Numbered from the stretch's first letter, positions 24,996 through 34,462 are shown. The stretch: 64,000 nt of DNA from Sphingomonas sp. Leaf33 (GCF_001421785.1 NZ_LMLB01000017.1:40593-104592), one strand, 5' to 3'. Made by a program: numbers and translations. The notes: generated by a model from the sequence alone, not told the origin.

Positions 24996-26822
24996 ATGAC
25001 TTCGCCCATGACCACCCATCACGACCGCCTCACCGCCTTTCGCGTTCACCTCGCGACCCAGAACCTCGACGGCTTCATCGTGCCCCTGACCGACGAGCAC
25101 ATGTCGGAATACGTCGGCGCCTACGCCCGTCGCCTCGAATGGCTGACCGGCTTCCAAGGGTCGGCCGGCGCGGCGGTCGTGCTGGCCGACCGCGCGGGCA
25201 TCTTTACCGACGGGCGCTACACGCTTCAGGTCCGCCAGCAGGTGTCGGGCGAGGATTACGAGTATGTCCTTGTCCCCGACACGTCGATCGCCACGTGGCT
25301 GGGCGCCAATGCGGCGGCGGGCGCGCGGATCGGCTATGATCCGTGGCTCCACACCCGCGCGTTCGTGAACGAGGTGCGCGCGGCGCTGGCGGAGACAGGG
25401 GCGGAGCTGGTCGCGGTCGCGGAGAATCCTGTCGATGCGGTCTGGACCGACCATCCGCGGCCCTCAGACGCGCAGCTGATCGTGCAGGGTGACGATCTGG
25501 CGGGCAAGTCGTCGGCGGCCAAGCGCGCCGACATCGCCGACTGGCTGGGAACGCAGGGTGCCGACGCGGCCGTGCTCTCGGCGCTCGATTCGATCGCCTG
25601 GACCTTCAACATCCGCGGCACCGACGTCTCGCGCACGCCGGTCGGCCTGGCCTTTGCGCTCGCCCATGCAGATGGCACCGCCGACCTCTATGTCGCGCCG
25701 GACAAGGTGACCGATGCCGTCACCCAGCATCTCGGCAACGCCGTGCGCGTCCATCCGCGCGACGGCTTTGCGCCTGCGCTCCAGGCGCTGGCCGGCAAGC
25801 GCGTCGCGGTCGATCCCGACCGCGCGGTCGCCGCGATCTTCGAGGCGCTGGGGCAGGGCGGGGCCAGCATCCTGCCCGTCCGCGATCCGACCGTCCTGCC
25901 ACGCGCGCAGAAGAACCCGGCCGAGATCGCCGGCCATCACGCCGCACAAGCCCGCGACGGCGTGGTCATGGCGAAGTTCCTGCGCTGGATCGAAGCGAAG
26001 GCACCCAAGGGCCAGTTGACCGAGATCGACGCGTCCGACCACCTGCAACGGCTGCGGGAGGAGGCAGGCGCGGTCGATCTGTCGTTCGACACCATCTCGG
26101 CAACCGGCGCGCACGGCGCCAGCCCGCATTACAAGGCGGACGAACAGTCAAACGCGCGGATCGAGCCCGGCCAGCTCTACCTGATCGATTCGGGCGGGCA
26201 GTGGCCCGACGGCACCACCGACATCACTCGCGTCGTGCCTGTTGGCGAGCCGACTGCCGAGATGCGCGACCGCTTCACCCGCGTGCTCCAGGGCCATATC
26301 GGAATCGCGACCGCGGTGTTCCCCGAAGGCACGACCGGCGGCCAGCTCGACAGCTTCGCGCGGCGTCCCTTGTGGGCCGCGGGGCTCGATTTCGCGCATG
26401 GCACCGGCCACGGCGTCGGCGCCTACCTCTCGGTCCACGAAGGGCCGCAGCGGATCGCCAAACCCAATTATCCCGGCGGCGGTCCGTCCGAACCCTTACG
26501 CGCCGGCATGTTCCTGTCCAACGAGCCCGGTTACTACAAGGCCGGCGAATACGGCATCCGGATCGAGAACCTGATCCTGGTCGAACCGCGCGATGTGCCG
26601 GGCGGCACCGAACCTGTGCTGGGCTTCGAAACGCTCACCTTTGCACCCATCGAGCGCGACCTGATCGACGTGCGGCTCTTGACGGATGCCGAGCTCTCAT
26701 GGCTCAATGCCTATCACGCCGAGGTCGTCGAAAAGATCGGCCCGGCGCTGGATGGAGAGGATCGGGCATGGCTTATCGCCAAATGCGCGCCACTCGGGCG
26801 TGCACCCTCAGAGAATCGCTGA
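24996..26822 (+). CDS. pepP: Xaa-Pro aminopeptidase (M24B)
   Basis: Removes N-terminal residues next to proline. 608 residues from ATG 24996, or 604 from ATG 25008. Two creatinase-like N-domains (FIVPLTDEHMSEYVGAYARR, IFTDGRYTLQVRQQ) precede the pita-bread metal domain. Ligands are visible in YLIDSGGQWPDGTTDITRVV (two Asp), HGTGHGVGAYLSVHEGP (His) and SNEPGYYKAGEYGIRIEN (two Glu). This three-domain form matches the eukaryotic-like XPNPEP1 type. The open frame runs 2.1 kb further upstream antisense to the S9 peptidase, which I reject. Confidence 0.94.
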   Translation: MTSPMTTHHDRLTAFRVHLATQNLDGFIVPLTDEHMSEYVGAYARRLEWLTGFQGSAGAAVVLADRAGIFTDGRYTLQVRQQVSGEDYEYVLVPDTSIATWLGANAAAGARIGYDPWLHTRAFVNEVRAALAETGAELVAVAENPVDAVWTDHPRPSDAQLIVQGDDLAGKSSAAKRADIADWLGTQGADAAVLSALDSIAWTFNIRGTDVSRTPVGLAFALAHADGTADLYVAPDKVTDAVTQHLGNAVRVHPRDGFAPALQALAGKRVAVDPDRAVAAIFEALGQGGASILPVRDPTVLPRAQKNPAEIAGHHAAQARDGVVMAKFLRWIEAKAPKGQLTEIDASDHLQRLREEAGAVDLSFDTISATGAHGASPHYKADEQSNARIEPGQLYLIDSGGQWPDGTTDITRVVPVGEPTAEMRDRFTRVLQGHIGIATAVFPEGTTGGQLDSFARRPLWAAGLDFAHGTGHGVGAYLSVHEGPQRIAKPNYPGGGPSEPLRAGMFLSNEPGYYKAGEYGIRIENLILVEPRDVPGGTEPVLGFETLTFAPIERDLIDVRLLTDAELSWLNAYHAEVVEKIGPALDGEDRAWLIAKCAPLGRAPSENR

Positions 26823-26923
26823 CTCACATCGCCTTCGCGCTCGTCGTCGTGGTGGTCGTGTACCTGATCGCCGGGTTCATCGGCGACGGGGCCGTGTTCG
26901 CGACGCGTTATATGTCGGGCTGA
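26768..26923 (+). CDS. Small single-pass membrane protein (51 aa)
   Basis: The frame overlaps the last 55 bp of pepP in another register: MAYRQMRATRACTLRESLTH, then the membrane helix IAFALVVVVVVYLIAGFIGD, then a short tail. The long aliphatic helix with a charged N-terminus argues for a genuine small membrane protein. A start at ATG 26783 is also possible. No family recognised. Confidence 0.5.
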   Translation: MAYRQMRATRACTLRESLTHIAFALVVVVVVYLIAGFIGDGAVFATRYMSG

Positions 26924-27075
26924 TCGCCCGGCGACGACGCGGATGGCCGGGACGGCGGGGTATCGCCCGCGCGCGCGGCATCGGCCGTCGATGCCCGCGC
27001 CTGCGCCTTGCGCCGGTGCAGGTTAGCCCGGAGCTCGGCCGCCAGCCGCGCCTTGCGTTCGTCCGCCGTCGTCAT
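26908..27075 (-). CDS. Small basic protein (55 aa)
   Basis: Reads MTTADERKARLAAELRANLH, then RRKAQARAS, then a Ser/Pro-rich tail ending DQPDI. The Arg/Lys/Ala helix (ERKARLAAELRANLHRRKAQAR) recurs in short proteins of sphingomonads as I recall them, which supports it being real. It converges with the small membrane protein gene, overlapping by 16 bp. Function unknown. Confidence 0.5.
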   Translation of the reverse strand: MTTADERKARLAAELRANLHRRKAQARASTADAARAGDTPPSRPSASSPGDQPDI

Positions 27076-27105
27076 GCCCGAACGCATAATCCGATACGTA
27101 GCGTA

Positions 27106-27134
27106 TTGACAACGCCCGCCCGATCCGCTCTTGA
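27106..27134 (+). promoter_or_regulatory. Candidate promoter of tRNA-Thr
   Basis: A perfect -35 hexamer TTGACA at 27106-27111 lies 47 bases before the tRNA. The -10 region (about 27129-27134, TCTTGA) is weak. A small inverted repeat (ATACG-TAG-CGTAT) overlaps the upstream side. Confidence 0.4.
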
Positions 27135-27157
27135 GCCGCCTCCCGTACGGGAAGAGT

Positions 27158-27232
<75 letters not shown>

Positions 27233-27459
27233 GACAGTCCGCCGCGGTTGGCGGGTAGAGACCGTGTCGCGGTTCCTGCGCGAAAACCGCGCAGTTCTGC
27301 GGGGTTTTGAAGCCGCAGGTTTTCGACTGAGGACAGAGACGCGGATTGAGCGCGCTGAAAAGGCCCGACAAATCCGCTTTATCTCTGCAGGGCAGATGGC
27401 TGTCCTGAGTTCAGATTAGTGGCATTTTGAAGAGGAAGCGGGCGGTCGTGCCCGAATCG

Positions 27460-29133
27460 CTAACGGCGAGTTGTTTGGCTAAACCCGAACACCGTGCGCT
27501 GGTCGGCCCACGCGAGCGGCATCTCTGCGACGCGTAGCAAGGTCCGGCTTGTTAGGTCGGCAGGCTGTCGACCGTGAACGATGGCGGTGACGATGTCAGG
27601 CGTCAAGAATCGTAGGCGAGCGAGCCGGACCAGGTGGCTGCGCTTGGTCGTGCCCGGCTTGCTATCGCCAGCCAGCAGCTGGTCGTAGGCGGCATAGCCG
27701 CTGGCGATGAGCTGGATGAGGCGATCATCACGCATCACGGGATTGGCGTCGGGCGCGGCATAGACCAGCCGCAGCTCATGTCCGCGACGCTTTAGCGTCG
27801 TCTCCAGAGATAGCTCAATCCGCTGATCGCTCGAAGTACGAACGCCTTCAATGTTGATCAGTGTCGCTAGCTCGCGTGCACCTACGGTGACTGTGATGCG
27901 GTCAATGCCGATGACCACAGTGGCATTGACCTGCTGGAGTGCAGCTCGCATCACCGCAGGCTGCTCTAGCCGATCGACCCACTCTGTACATGGCGTTGCC
28001 ATTCGCGTGCTGGCCGCGGCGTCGCCGTACTCCGCTGCGAGCCCGAGTGGATCGCGTAGCAGGTTGAGAACTGCGCGTTTGACCAGTGCATCGACGTCAC
28101 CGGCTGGCAGCCGCCAGAGCTCTTCGAGCTGACCAGCGATGGGTCGCGACACATAGTAGAGGTAGCGACGCTCGCCCTTGTTGGCGTGAGCGGATGTCAT
28201 GGGACGTCCATTGGCATCCTCGATCATGCCGCCGAGTAGAGCGACATGCCCGGTGCGCGGCCGGGGCTCGCTACGATCGAGTAGCGTTTGGGACGTGTCC
28301 CACAGACTGCGATCGACAATGGCGTCGTGCTCGCCCGGGTAGATCGTGCCGTGGTGGCTGACGCGACCGGTGTAGAGCACATTGCGAAGCAGGTGGGTCA
28401 GGGCTCCAGCCCCATAGGCTTCGCCACCGGTCTTACGACCGTCGCGCATGATGCGCCGTTTCGACGTTACACCGCGAATGGCCAGATCGGCGGCAAGCGC
28501 CTGAAGAGTGCCGACGGCGTGATGCCGCTCGTAGATCAGCCGTACCGTGGCTGCTTCAGCGTCGTTGACAACCAGCTTGCGGTCACAGACGTCGTAGCCG
28601 AGTGGCACGGGTCCGCCCATCCACATGCCTTTCTTCTTGGATGCGGCGATCTTGTCTCGGATGCGCTCACCGGTCACCTCGCGCTCGAACTGTGCAAACG
28701 AGAGCAGGACATTGAGCGTCAGTCGACCCATGCTGGTGGTGGTGTTGAACGCCTGTGTGACACTGACGAACGATGCGCCGCGAGCGTCGAGCACCTCGAC
28801 GATCTTGGCAAAGTCAGCGAGGCTTCGGGTCAGTCGGTCGACTTTGTAGACGACGATCACGTCGACACGCCCGCTCTCGATATCAGCCAGCAGCCGCTTC
28901 AGCCCGGGACGCTCCATGCTGCCGCCCGAGAAGCCACCGTCATCGTAGGTGCCTGGAACGAGCGTCCAGCCTTCGTGCTTCTGGCTGACGATGTAGGCGG
29001 CGCATGCCTCTCGCTGAGCATCGAGGCTGTTGAACGCCTGATCGAGTCCTTCCTCTGTCGACTTGCGAGTGTAGATCGCGCAGCGCACTTCGCGGTCGCC
29101 GACCAGCGCCGGGCGCGACGGCCGCTTAGCCAC
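27460..29133 (-). CDS. Large serine recombinase (site-specific integrase)
   Basis: 557 residues. The resolvase-type catalytic domain has the nucleophile Ser25 in AIYTRKSTEEGLDQAFNSLD, then YDDGGFSGGSMERPGLKRLL, VVYKVDRLTRSLADF and LLSFAQFEREVTGERIRDKI. The recombinase domain follows (ALTHLLRNVLYTGRVSHHG). There is no zinc ribbon of the four-Cys type. It likely mediates integration and excision of the island next to tRNA-Thr. The start overlaps the stop of the DUF2924 gene by 8 bp. The recombinase/DUF2924/DUF3489 cassette is a recurrent mobile unit in alphaproteobacteria. Confidence 0.93.
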   Translation of the reverse strand: MAKRPSRPALVGDREVRCAIYTRKSTEEGLDQAFNSLDAQREACAAYIVSQKHEGWTLVPGTYDDGGFSGGSMERPGLKRLLADIESGRVDVIVVYKVDRLTRSLADFAKIVEVLDARGASFVSVTQAFNTTTSMGRLTLNVLLSFAQFEREVTGERIRDKIAASKKKGMWMGGPVPLGYDVCDRKLVVNDAEAATVRLIYERHHAVGTLQALAADLAIRGVTSKRRIMRDGRKTGGEAYGAGALTHLLRNVLYTGRVSHHGTIYPGEHDAIVDRSLWDTSQTLLDRSEPRPRTGHVALLGGMIEDANGRPMTSAHANKGERRYLYYVSRPIAGQLEELWRLPAGDVDALVKRAVLNLLRDPLGLAAEYGDAAASTRMATPCTEWVDRLEQPAVMRAALQQVNATVVIGIDRITVTVGARELATLINIEGVRTSSDQRIELSLETTLKRRGHELRLVYAAPDANPVMRDDRLIQLIASGYAAYDQLLAGDSKPGTTKRSHLVRLARLRFLTPDIVTAIVHGRQPADLTSRTLLRVAEMPLAWADQRTVFGFSQTTRR

Positions 29134-29575
29134 GGGCTGCGCCCTGTAGCGGTGGATGCACCGGCTTCCTCAGCCCGAAGAAGCGTGGGCCCGACCACTG
29201 CGCGCCGGTAATCTCACGCGCAACGTGGGACATTGACCTGTACCGTCGTTCCTCGAACCACAGGCCATCTTCGGTGACATGTACCGTATGCAGCTTGCCG
29301 TTCCACTCGCGCAGCAGGCGTGTCCCGGGCTTGAGGCGGATTTCTGGCTCGACCGGCTTTGCAGATGGGTCGCAACTGAGCTGGATCAGCATCCGCTGCA
29401 CGGCCGCCGGCAGTCGGCCGTGTGACTGCTCCTGGAGCCGGTACGCCAGTGCCCGGCGGAGCAGCGACGGCGGCAGGTCGGGCGCTGCTTCTCCCTCGAC
29501 TTCCTGCCACTCGGCACGCAGGTCGGCTGGCGACAGGGTCGCCAGCCGGGTCAGATGATCACCGATCCTGGCCAT
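29126..29575 (-). CDS. DUF2924 protein of the recombinase cassette
   Basis: 149 residues: LSPADLRAEWQEVEGEAAPD, PPSLLRRALAYRLQEQSHG, KPGTRLLREWNGKLHTVHV, LWFEERRYRSMSHVAREITG and SGPRFFGLR are the DUF2924 hallmarks. These proteins are almost always encoded next to a large serine recombinase. A role as recombination directionality or accessory factor has been guessed but not shown to my knowledge. It sits 2 bp after the DUF3489 gene and overlaps the recombinase gene. Confidence 0.88.
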   Translation of the reverse strand: MARIGDHLTRLATLSPADLRAEWQEVEGEAAPDLPPSLLRRALAYRLQEQSHGRLPAAVQRMLIQLSCDPSAKPVEPEIRLKPGTRLLREWNGKLHTVHVTEDGLWFEERRYRSMSHVAREITGAQWSGPRFFGLRKPVHPPLQGAARG

Positions 29576-29577
29576 GA

Positions 29578-30093
29578 TCAGGCGGCTAGGCTGTAGCAGG
29601 TGACATCGCCGCGCTTGCCCTTTGCGACGCTGTGTCCCTTCTTGCGAATGCCGCTCAGTGCTGCCCGAGCCGTGTGAGGCAACCAGCTCGTTGCCTCGAT
29701 CAGCTCAGCCAGCGTGGCACCTTGTTCTCGTCGTAGCAGTGACAGAGCCAGGGTTGCCTTGGTTGTCGGTGCAGGGTGCGAGCCTACGACCGGCGCCTGG
29801 CCGTTCTGAGGAACCTGCAACAGTTCCGATCCCTCGGGCTCGATGCCGATGGCCTGTCGGCCTTCATCGGTGAGCGTTGCCCCATAGTGCCGCTCAGCAT
29901 CGACCCGCCAGATATGGGCCTCCGCGATGACGGGCAATTCGAGAGCAAGGCCCTGCTTGATCAGAGCGCCAACAGCCTTAGTGATTTTGTCTGGATCTGC
30001 GGTCAGTGAAGCAGGTGGGGGCAGGAGGCTGCCGTCCGATCGCTGAGCAGCCACGGAGAGCAGGATAGTTTGAATATCATTGAGCTTTGGCAT
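29578..30093 (-). CDS. DUF3489 protein of the recombinase cassette
   Basis: 171 residues from ATG 30093 (MPKLNDIQTILLSVAAQRSD). The N-terminal part is winged-helix-like. The C-terminal part has TKATLALSLLRREQGATLAELIEATSWLPHTARAALSGIRKKG, the DUF3489 core, a predicted helix-turn-helix. First gene of the three-gene integration cassette, so it may regulate it. Confidence 0.85.
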   Translation of the reverse strand: MPKLNDIQTILLSVAAQRSDGSLLPPPASLTADPDKITKAVGALIKQGLALELPVIAEAHIWRVDAERHYGATLTDEGRQAIGIEPEGSELLQVPQNGQAPVVGSHPAPTTKATLALSLLRREQGATLAELIEATSWLPHTARAALSGIRKKGHSVAKGKRGDVTCYSLAA

Positions 30094-30356
30094 GTTGGGT
30101 CCTTCCTCGGGCAAGCGGCGCCAGTGGCGCTCCCACCACCCACAGCCCCGTCAGTCAGGCTGATCGGGGCGGCGACCTCCAGGGCCGCGACTCATCGACG
30201 AACACCATGCTCCAAGCGCGACCAATGTCGAATGGAAGGTGCAAGACCGCTCTCATTGGCTGATGCGCTGCAAAGTCGGCCAGGGAACGGACGTCTATCG
30301 GGAGGCTGGCGTATGCGGGGTGCACGTCGTGCTGCGCCGTTTACGCTTCGACGGAA

Positions 30357-30527
30357 GTGACAGCATGGCGGGACGAGTGGGCCGGATCCGAAAACGGCAA
30401 CCGGATCAAGCGTTGGACTGCAGAGTGTCCCCGCTGTGGACACGCTACCGTCATCGGTAGCGCCAGCGGTCTATTGGACGATCAAGGATACCTCCCGATC
30501 ATCCACGATTTGACGCGAGCATCTTGA
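30357..30527 (+). CDS. Small protein with a CPRCG zinc-knuckle half-site (56 aa)
   Basis: The frame from GTG 30357 reads VTAWRDEWAGSENGNRIKRW, then TAECPRCGHATVIGSASGL, and ends LPIIHDLTRAS. It is open further upstream without a better start, and no ribosome-binding site is obvious. A single CxxC suggests half a zinc site or a metal-bound dimer. The coding register is supported only by its protein-like composition. Confidence 0.4.
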   Translation: MTAWRDEWAGSENGNRIKRWTAECPRCGHATVIGSASGLLDDQGYLPIIHDLTRAS

Positions 30528-30581
30528 AGGACGGCAATCGCCCAATTGCGAACATTCGCTGATAAGCGCAAACGGGCGCTC

Positions 30582-30842
30582 ATGAAGATGCCGTTCCTGC
30601 TTTCGCTACTGCTACCCCGTCAGCGCACAAACCAAGTGAAGGCGCGACAAGCGATCATAGATTGCGGCATCAACCCGGATGAGATCGCGTGGCGCGTAGG
30701 TGATGACGGCTCTTTTGCGTTCGGCAGAAAGCATCCTGACGCGGACGGCCTTACTGACGACCAAACCCAGCGCATCCTCGATTGGGCACGTCGCGAGCGT
30801 ATCAAGCTGGGCTTCATCGGTTGGGAAACCGGGCCTTCCTAA
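30582..30842 (+). CDS. Hypothetical island protein (86 aa)
   Basis: From ATG 30582: MKMPFLLSLLLPRQRTNQ, then KARQAIIDCGINPDEIAWRV and a C-terminal LTDDQTQRILDWARRERIKLGF. Globular composition with a plausible helix-strand pattern. An upstream start at 30546 is also possible. No family recognised. It lies between the integration cassette and the ietAS pair. Confidence 0.5.
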   Translation: MKMPFLLSLLLPRQRTNQVKARQAIIDCGINPDEIAWRVGDDGSFAFGRKHPDADGLTDDQTQRILDWARRERIKLGFIGWETGPS

Positions 30843-31127
30843 CGGCCGCTTTCCACCACATTGCGACGTTCCCGAACGTCCGATTGTGGTGGGTTACGGA
30901 CTGGCCGCTTACCGGCCAAAGATGGCCCAAGCGGACGTTCGTTCAGCTGGATCGTGGCGGACGCTAAGCGCCTAACGCAGCCCGCTTTTCCTCCATATCG
31001 CCCGGGCTAGGGTCAATAATATCACCTAATGACATATAGATAGCCATTCAATGGACGAAAAAGCCCTAGAGGGATTGTAGACTCGTCCACCTTGGTCTAG
31101 TTTCTAGGCTTAGAACATGGATGGTAC

Positions 31128-32243
31128 ATGCCAAGCAAGCCAGTCTCGATCGAAACGGAATTTACCCACTTGGCAAGGCTGGCGCTGACCGGTCGCGGTC
31201 AGGACGTCCAGTTGCTGCTCCACCGCGTCGTGAAGCGCTACCGTGGCACATCGCCTGAACTCGCGAGCACGATTGCCGAGCTTTTGCGTGAGGCGCCCAC
31301 GCGCGCTTCGCCGCTGCGACGTCAGTCGGAGGTGCCACTCCCCGTAGATGGCGATACTCGGCTGCAGCTGCTGCGGGTTGAAGACCATCCTGTGTTTGAT
31401 CATGAACCAGTGTTCGGCACACAGATCAGTGCCAAGCTCGCGCAGCTCGTCAATGAGCGGGAAAATCCCGCTGTGTTGATTGAAGCCGGTCTGCATCCGA
31501 GTAAGACCGCACTGTTCGTCGGGCCACCGGGTGTGGGCAAGACGCTTGCCGCCCGCTGGCTCGCCAAGACGCTCGGCCGTCCGCTGCTGATTCTTGATCT
31601 TGCCGCGGTAATGAGTAGCTATCTTGGCCGGACCGGCGGAAACCTGCGTCACGTGCTGGACTACGCGAAGACGATCGACTGCGTTCTGTTGCTGGATGAA
31701 CTCGACGCGATCGCTAAGCGACGCGACGATGGCGGTGAGATTGGCGAACTTAAACGCCTTGTTACTGTGCTCATTCAAGAAATCGATGATTGGCCATCGA
31801 CTGGGCTTCTTGTCGCGGCGACTAATCATCCCGAATTGCTCGATCCCGCCATATGGCGACGCTTCGAAATGTTGCTCGAATTTCCGCTTCCAGACACAAC
31901 GGCTTTGTCAATCTACATCATCGACTTACTCTCTGGTCGCATTGATAACGCCGCGATCTGGGGGCGCGTGCTGGCACTGTCGCTTAGTGGGCGTTCGTTC
32001 AGTGACGTTGAGCGCGAGATCAACGGGTTGCGTCGCGCGGCAGCGCTCGAAGGGCGCAAGCTCGAGGACGTGCTCACTACAGCACTGCGCACAATACCTG
32101 AGAGCAAAGCTGAACGGATCGAGCTGGCGTCGCTGCTGGTCGATGAAGGAATCATGTCACAGCGACAGGCAAGTGAACTGACCGGCATCGCGCGCGACAC
32201 GATCCGTAAGCGCGGCGGAGGTCCAGACAGCGAGAGCGAATGA
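31128..32243 (+). CDS. ietA: AAA-ATPase, IetA-like partner of a subtilase
   Basis: 371 residues. An N-terminal helical region (1-110) precedes an AAA+ domain: Walker A GPPGVGKT (132-139), a pore-loop-like SSYLGRTGGNLR, Walker B VLLLDELDAI (186-193), sensor 1 AATN (230-233) and arginine fingers in WRRFE. The C-terminal end (SQRQASELTGIARDTIRKR) looks like a helix-turn-helix. It overlaps the following subtilase gene by 4 bp (ATGA). The pair matches IetA/IetS, described as a plasmid stability (toxin-antitoxin) system on Ti plasmid pTiC58 and later as an anti-phage system, with the ATPase as the restraining partner. Confidence 0.83.
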   Translation: MPSKPVSIETEFTHLARLALTGRGQDVQLLLHRVVKRYRGTSPELASTIAELLREAPTRASPLRRQSEVPLPVDGDTRLQLLRVEDHPVFDHEPVFGTQISAKLAQLVNERENPAVLIEAGLHPSKTALFVGPPGVGKTLAARWLAKTLGRPLLILDLAAVMSSYLGRTGGNLRHVLDYAKTIDCVLLLDELDAIAKRRDDGGEIGELKRLVTVLIQEIDDWPSTGLLVAATNHPELLDPAIWRRFEMLLEFPLPDTTALSIYIIDLLSGRIDNAAIWGRVLALSLSGRSFSDVEREINGLRRAAALEGRKLEDVLTTALRTIPESKAERIELASLLVDEGIMSQRQASELTGIARDTIRKRGGGPDSESE

Positions 32244-34462
32244 TGGCGAAACGCAATTTCCTGCTTGGGCGCGGCGAGCGCCTCACAACCGATGTGGTGA
32301 TCCGCAGTGGCGGCGCCGAGAAGATACCACCGTACAGCGTCGGTGAGGCCAAGACCCGGCTTACACCGATGATCCGCGCAGCGGTAACCGAACTCGATAC
32401 GATCCCCGCAGCCGCGGCGCCTGGCGACAAGGTGGTCGCCACGCTGACGCTCAACCCGGAATATATCGCCAAATCATATTTCCCGGCCGAATTGCTCAAA
32501 GCGGTTGGCCTTGAAGCGGTCGGGAGCCGGCCGAAGCTGATAAAACCCGAGAAGAAGAGCCGCGATCGCGAGCCGGAAGATGCCGTAACGACTCAGCTGT
32601 TCGTCGCTGGCACGCGGCAGGCATTTCGCAACTGGGCGCAAGGCATCACCGATTGGAACGAAGGCTCACGCGCGGCCGAAGAGTTGGTTACGATCGAAGA
32701 AGTCCATGCACCTGCGCCAACCGAAAAGATCAAGGGCACGCTGCCAAGCCACGGCGATATCGTGTTCGAGGTTATCCTTCATGCCGACGAGTTGATGGGC
32801 GAGGTCTCGGCGCTTCCCAACTTTGCGCGCTATTTGAAGACGCTCGGGATCGAGCCATCGCTTGACCGCCGCTTTTATGCCGGCGGCCTTTGCTTTCTAG
32901 AATTGGAAGCGCCGGCGGCAAAGGCCGAGCAAATTGCAACTTACAGCATCGTGCGCGCCGTTCGCGAAATGCCACGGCTGCGTGTGCTGCGCCCAACTAT
33001 CCGGTCATCCGCCATCCCAGCACCCCAAATCATCCTGCCGACCGTGGGTCCGATCGACCCCAAGGTGCGCGCTGCGATCTTCGACGGCGGTTTGCCCGCT
33101 GGACACGCCATCACTCAGTGGGCTAATCCGGTCGACGCTACCGGCACCGTCGCGCCGCACGACGATTATCTCGCTCACGGTCTTTGGGTGACCTCCGCGT
33201 TCCTGTTCGGCCACATCGATCCCAAAGCGTCGCTGCCGATTCCCTACTGCAACGTTGATCATTACCGCGTGCTTGATGCGGCGCCAGGACAGGACCCCCG
33301 CGAACTCTACGAGGTGTTGGAGCGCATCCAGACCGTACTGTCCCAGCAGCGCTACCATTTAGTGAACCTGAGCCTAGGACCCATACTGCCAATCGACGAC
33401 GACGAAGTGCATGCCTGGACGGCGGTGCTCGATGAGCTGCTCGCCGCGCGGGACACGCTCACAACGATCGCGGTCGGCAACACCGGTGAAAGCGACGCTG
33501 CTGCCGGTCTCAACCGCATCCAGGTGCCCGCGGACTGCGTCAATGCGCTGGCAATCGGCGCATGCGATACGCCCGACGCTGGCTGGCAGCGCGCCACATA
33601 CAGTTCGATCGGCCCCGGCCGAAGCCCCGGCTTGGTCAAGCCAGATTTCGTAGCGTTCGGCGGCTCACTGGCGCGGCCGTTCCTGGTCATCGGCGAAGGC
33701 GAGCCGCCGACGCTCGAACCGATTGGCGGGACGTCGTTCGCCGCGCCGAGCACGCTGCGCCTTGGGGCGGGGATCAAGGCGCACTTCGGCGATACGCTCG
33801 ACATGCTCGCGATCCGCGCGCTGCTGGTACACGGCACCGAACCGACCGAACTGCCCAAGCATGAGGTCGGCCGCGGGCGTTGTGCTGCTGACTTGGAAAC
33901 GTTGGTCTTAGTCAACGATGACACAGTCCGGGTCGTTTATCAGGGCACAATTTCGCCAGCCAAATACATCCGTGCGCCAATTCCCTTGCCGGGCGTGCTG
34001 AGCGGCCGCGTCTACGTTACCGCCACCCTCTGCTACACGACCAATGTTGATCCTCATCACCCGGGTAACTACACGCGCGCCGGGCTCGAGGCGACTTTCC
34101 GCCCGAACGCATCGCGCTACACCAAGCCCGAACAATCCCAGCCCGACAGCAAGCCGTTTTTCGGCAAAGCGCAGAAGGGACTCACCGAAGAGGAGCTGCG
34201 TCGCGACGCTTGGAAATGGGAAAATACGCTGCACGCGCGGGTCGGCTTTCTCGGGGCCAGCCTCGATAATGCCGCCTTCGACATTCACTACAATAGCCGA
34301 ATGGAAGGGCATAACCACAACCCCGGCCAGGAGCTGCGCTACGCAATGGTCATCACCGTCCAGGCAAGCCGCGAGGTCGACCTCTACGATCGCGTGGTTC
34401 GTCGCTACGCGTCGCAGCTTGAACCACTGCGGCCTGTGATCGACATCCCGATCCGACTATAA
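32240..34462 (+). CDS. ietS: S8 subtilisin-like serine protease, IetS-like
   Basis: 740 residues with no signal peptide, so cytoplasmic. About 270 residues of unknown fold precede the S8 domain. Catalytic residues: Asp282 in AAIFDGGLPAGH, His313 in YLAHGLWVTSAFLFG, oxyanion Asn414 in TIAVGNTGESD, Ser499 in PIGGTSFAAPSTLRL. A C-terminal beta-rich region (about 560-740) follows. In the known ietAS systems the protease is the toxic effector controlled by the ATPase. Both genes are intact here. Confidence 0.83.
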   Translation: MMAKRNFLLGRGERLTTDVVIRSGGAEKIPPYSVGEAKTRLTPMIRAAVTELDTIPAAAAPGDKVVATLTLNPEYIAKSYFPAELLKAVGLEAVGSRPKLIKPEKKSRDREPEDAVTTQLFVAGTRQAFRNWAQGITDWNEGSRAAEELVTIEEVHAPAPTEKIKGTLPSHGDIVFEVILHADELMGEVSALPNFARYLKTLGIEPSLDRRFYAGGLCFLELEAPAAKAEQIATYSIVRAVREMPRLRVLRPTIRSSAIPAPQIILPTVGPIDPKVRAAIFDGGLPAGHAITQWANPVDATGTVAPHDDYLAHGLWVTSAFLFGHIDPKASLPIPYCNVDHYRVLDAAPGQDPRELYEVLERIQTVLSQQRYHLVNLSLGPILPIDDDEVHAWTAVLDELLAARDTLTTIAVGNTGESDAAAGLNRIQVPADCVNALAIGACDTPDAGWQRATYSSIGPGRSPGLVKPDFVAFGGSLARPFLVIGEGEPPTLEPIGGTSFAAPSTLRLGAGIKAHFGDTLDMLAIRALLVHGTEPTELPKHEVGRGRCAADLETLVLVNDDTVRVVYQGTISPAKYIRAPIPLPGVLSGRVYVTATLCYTTNVDPHHPGNYTRAGLEATFRPNASRYTKPEQSQPDSKPFFGKAQKGLTEEELRRDAWKWENTLHARVGFLGASLDNAAFDIHYNSRMEGHNHNPGQELRYAMVITVQASREVDLYDRVVRRYASQLEPLRPVIDIPIRL

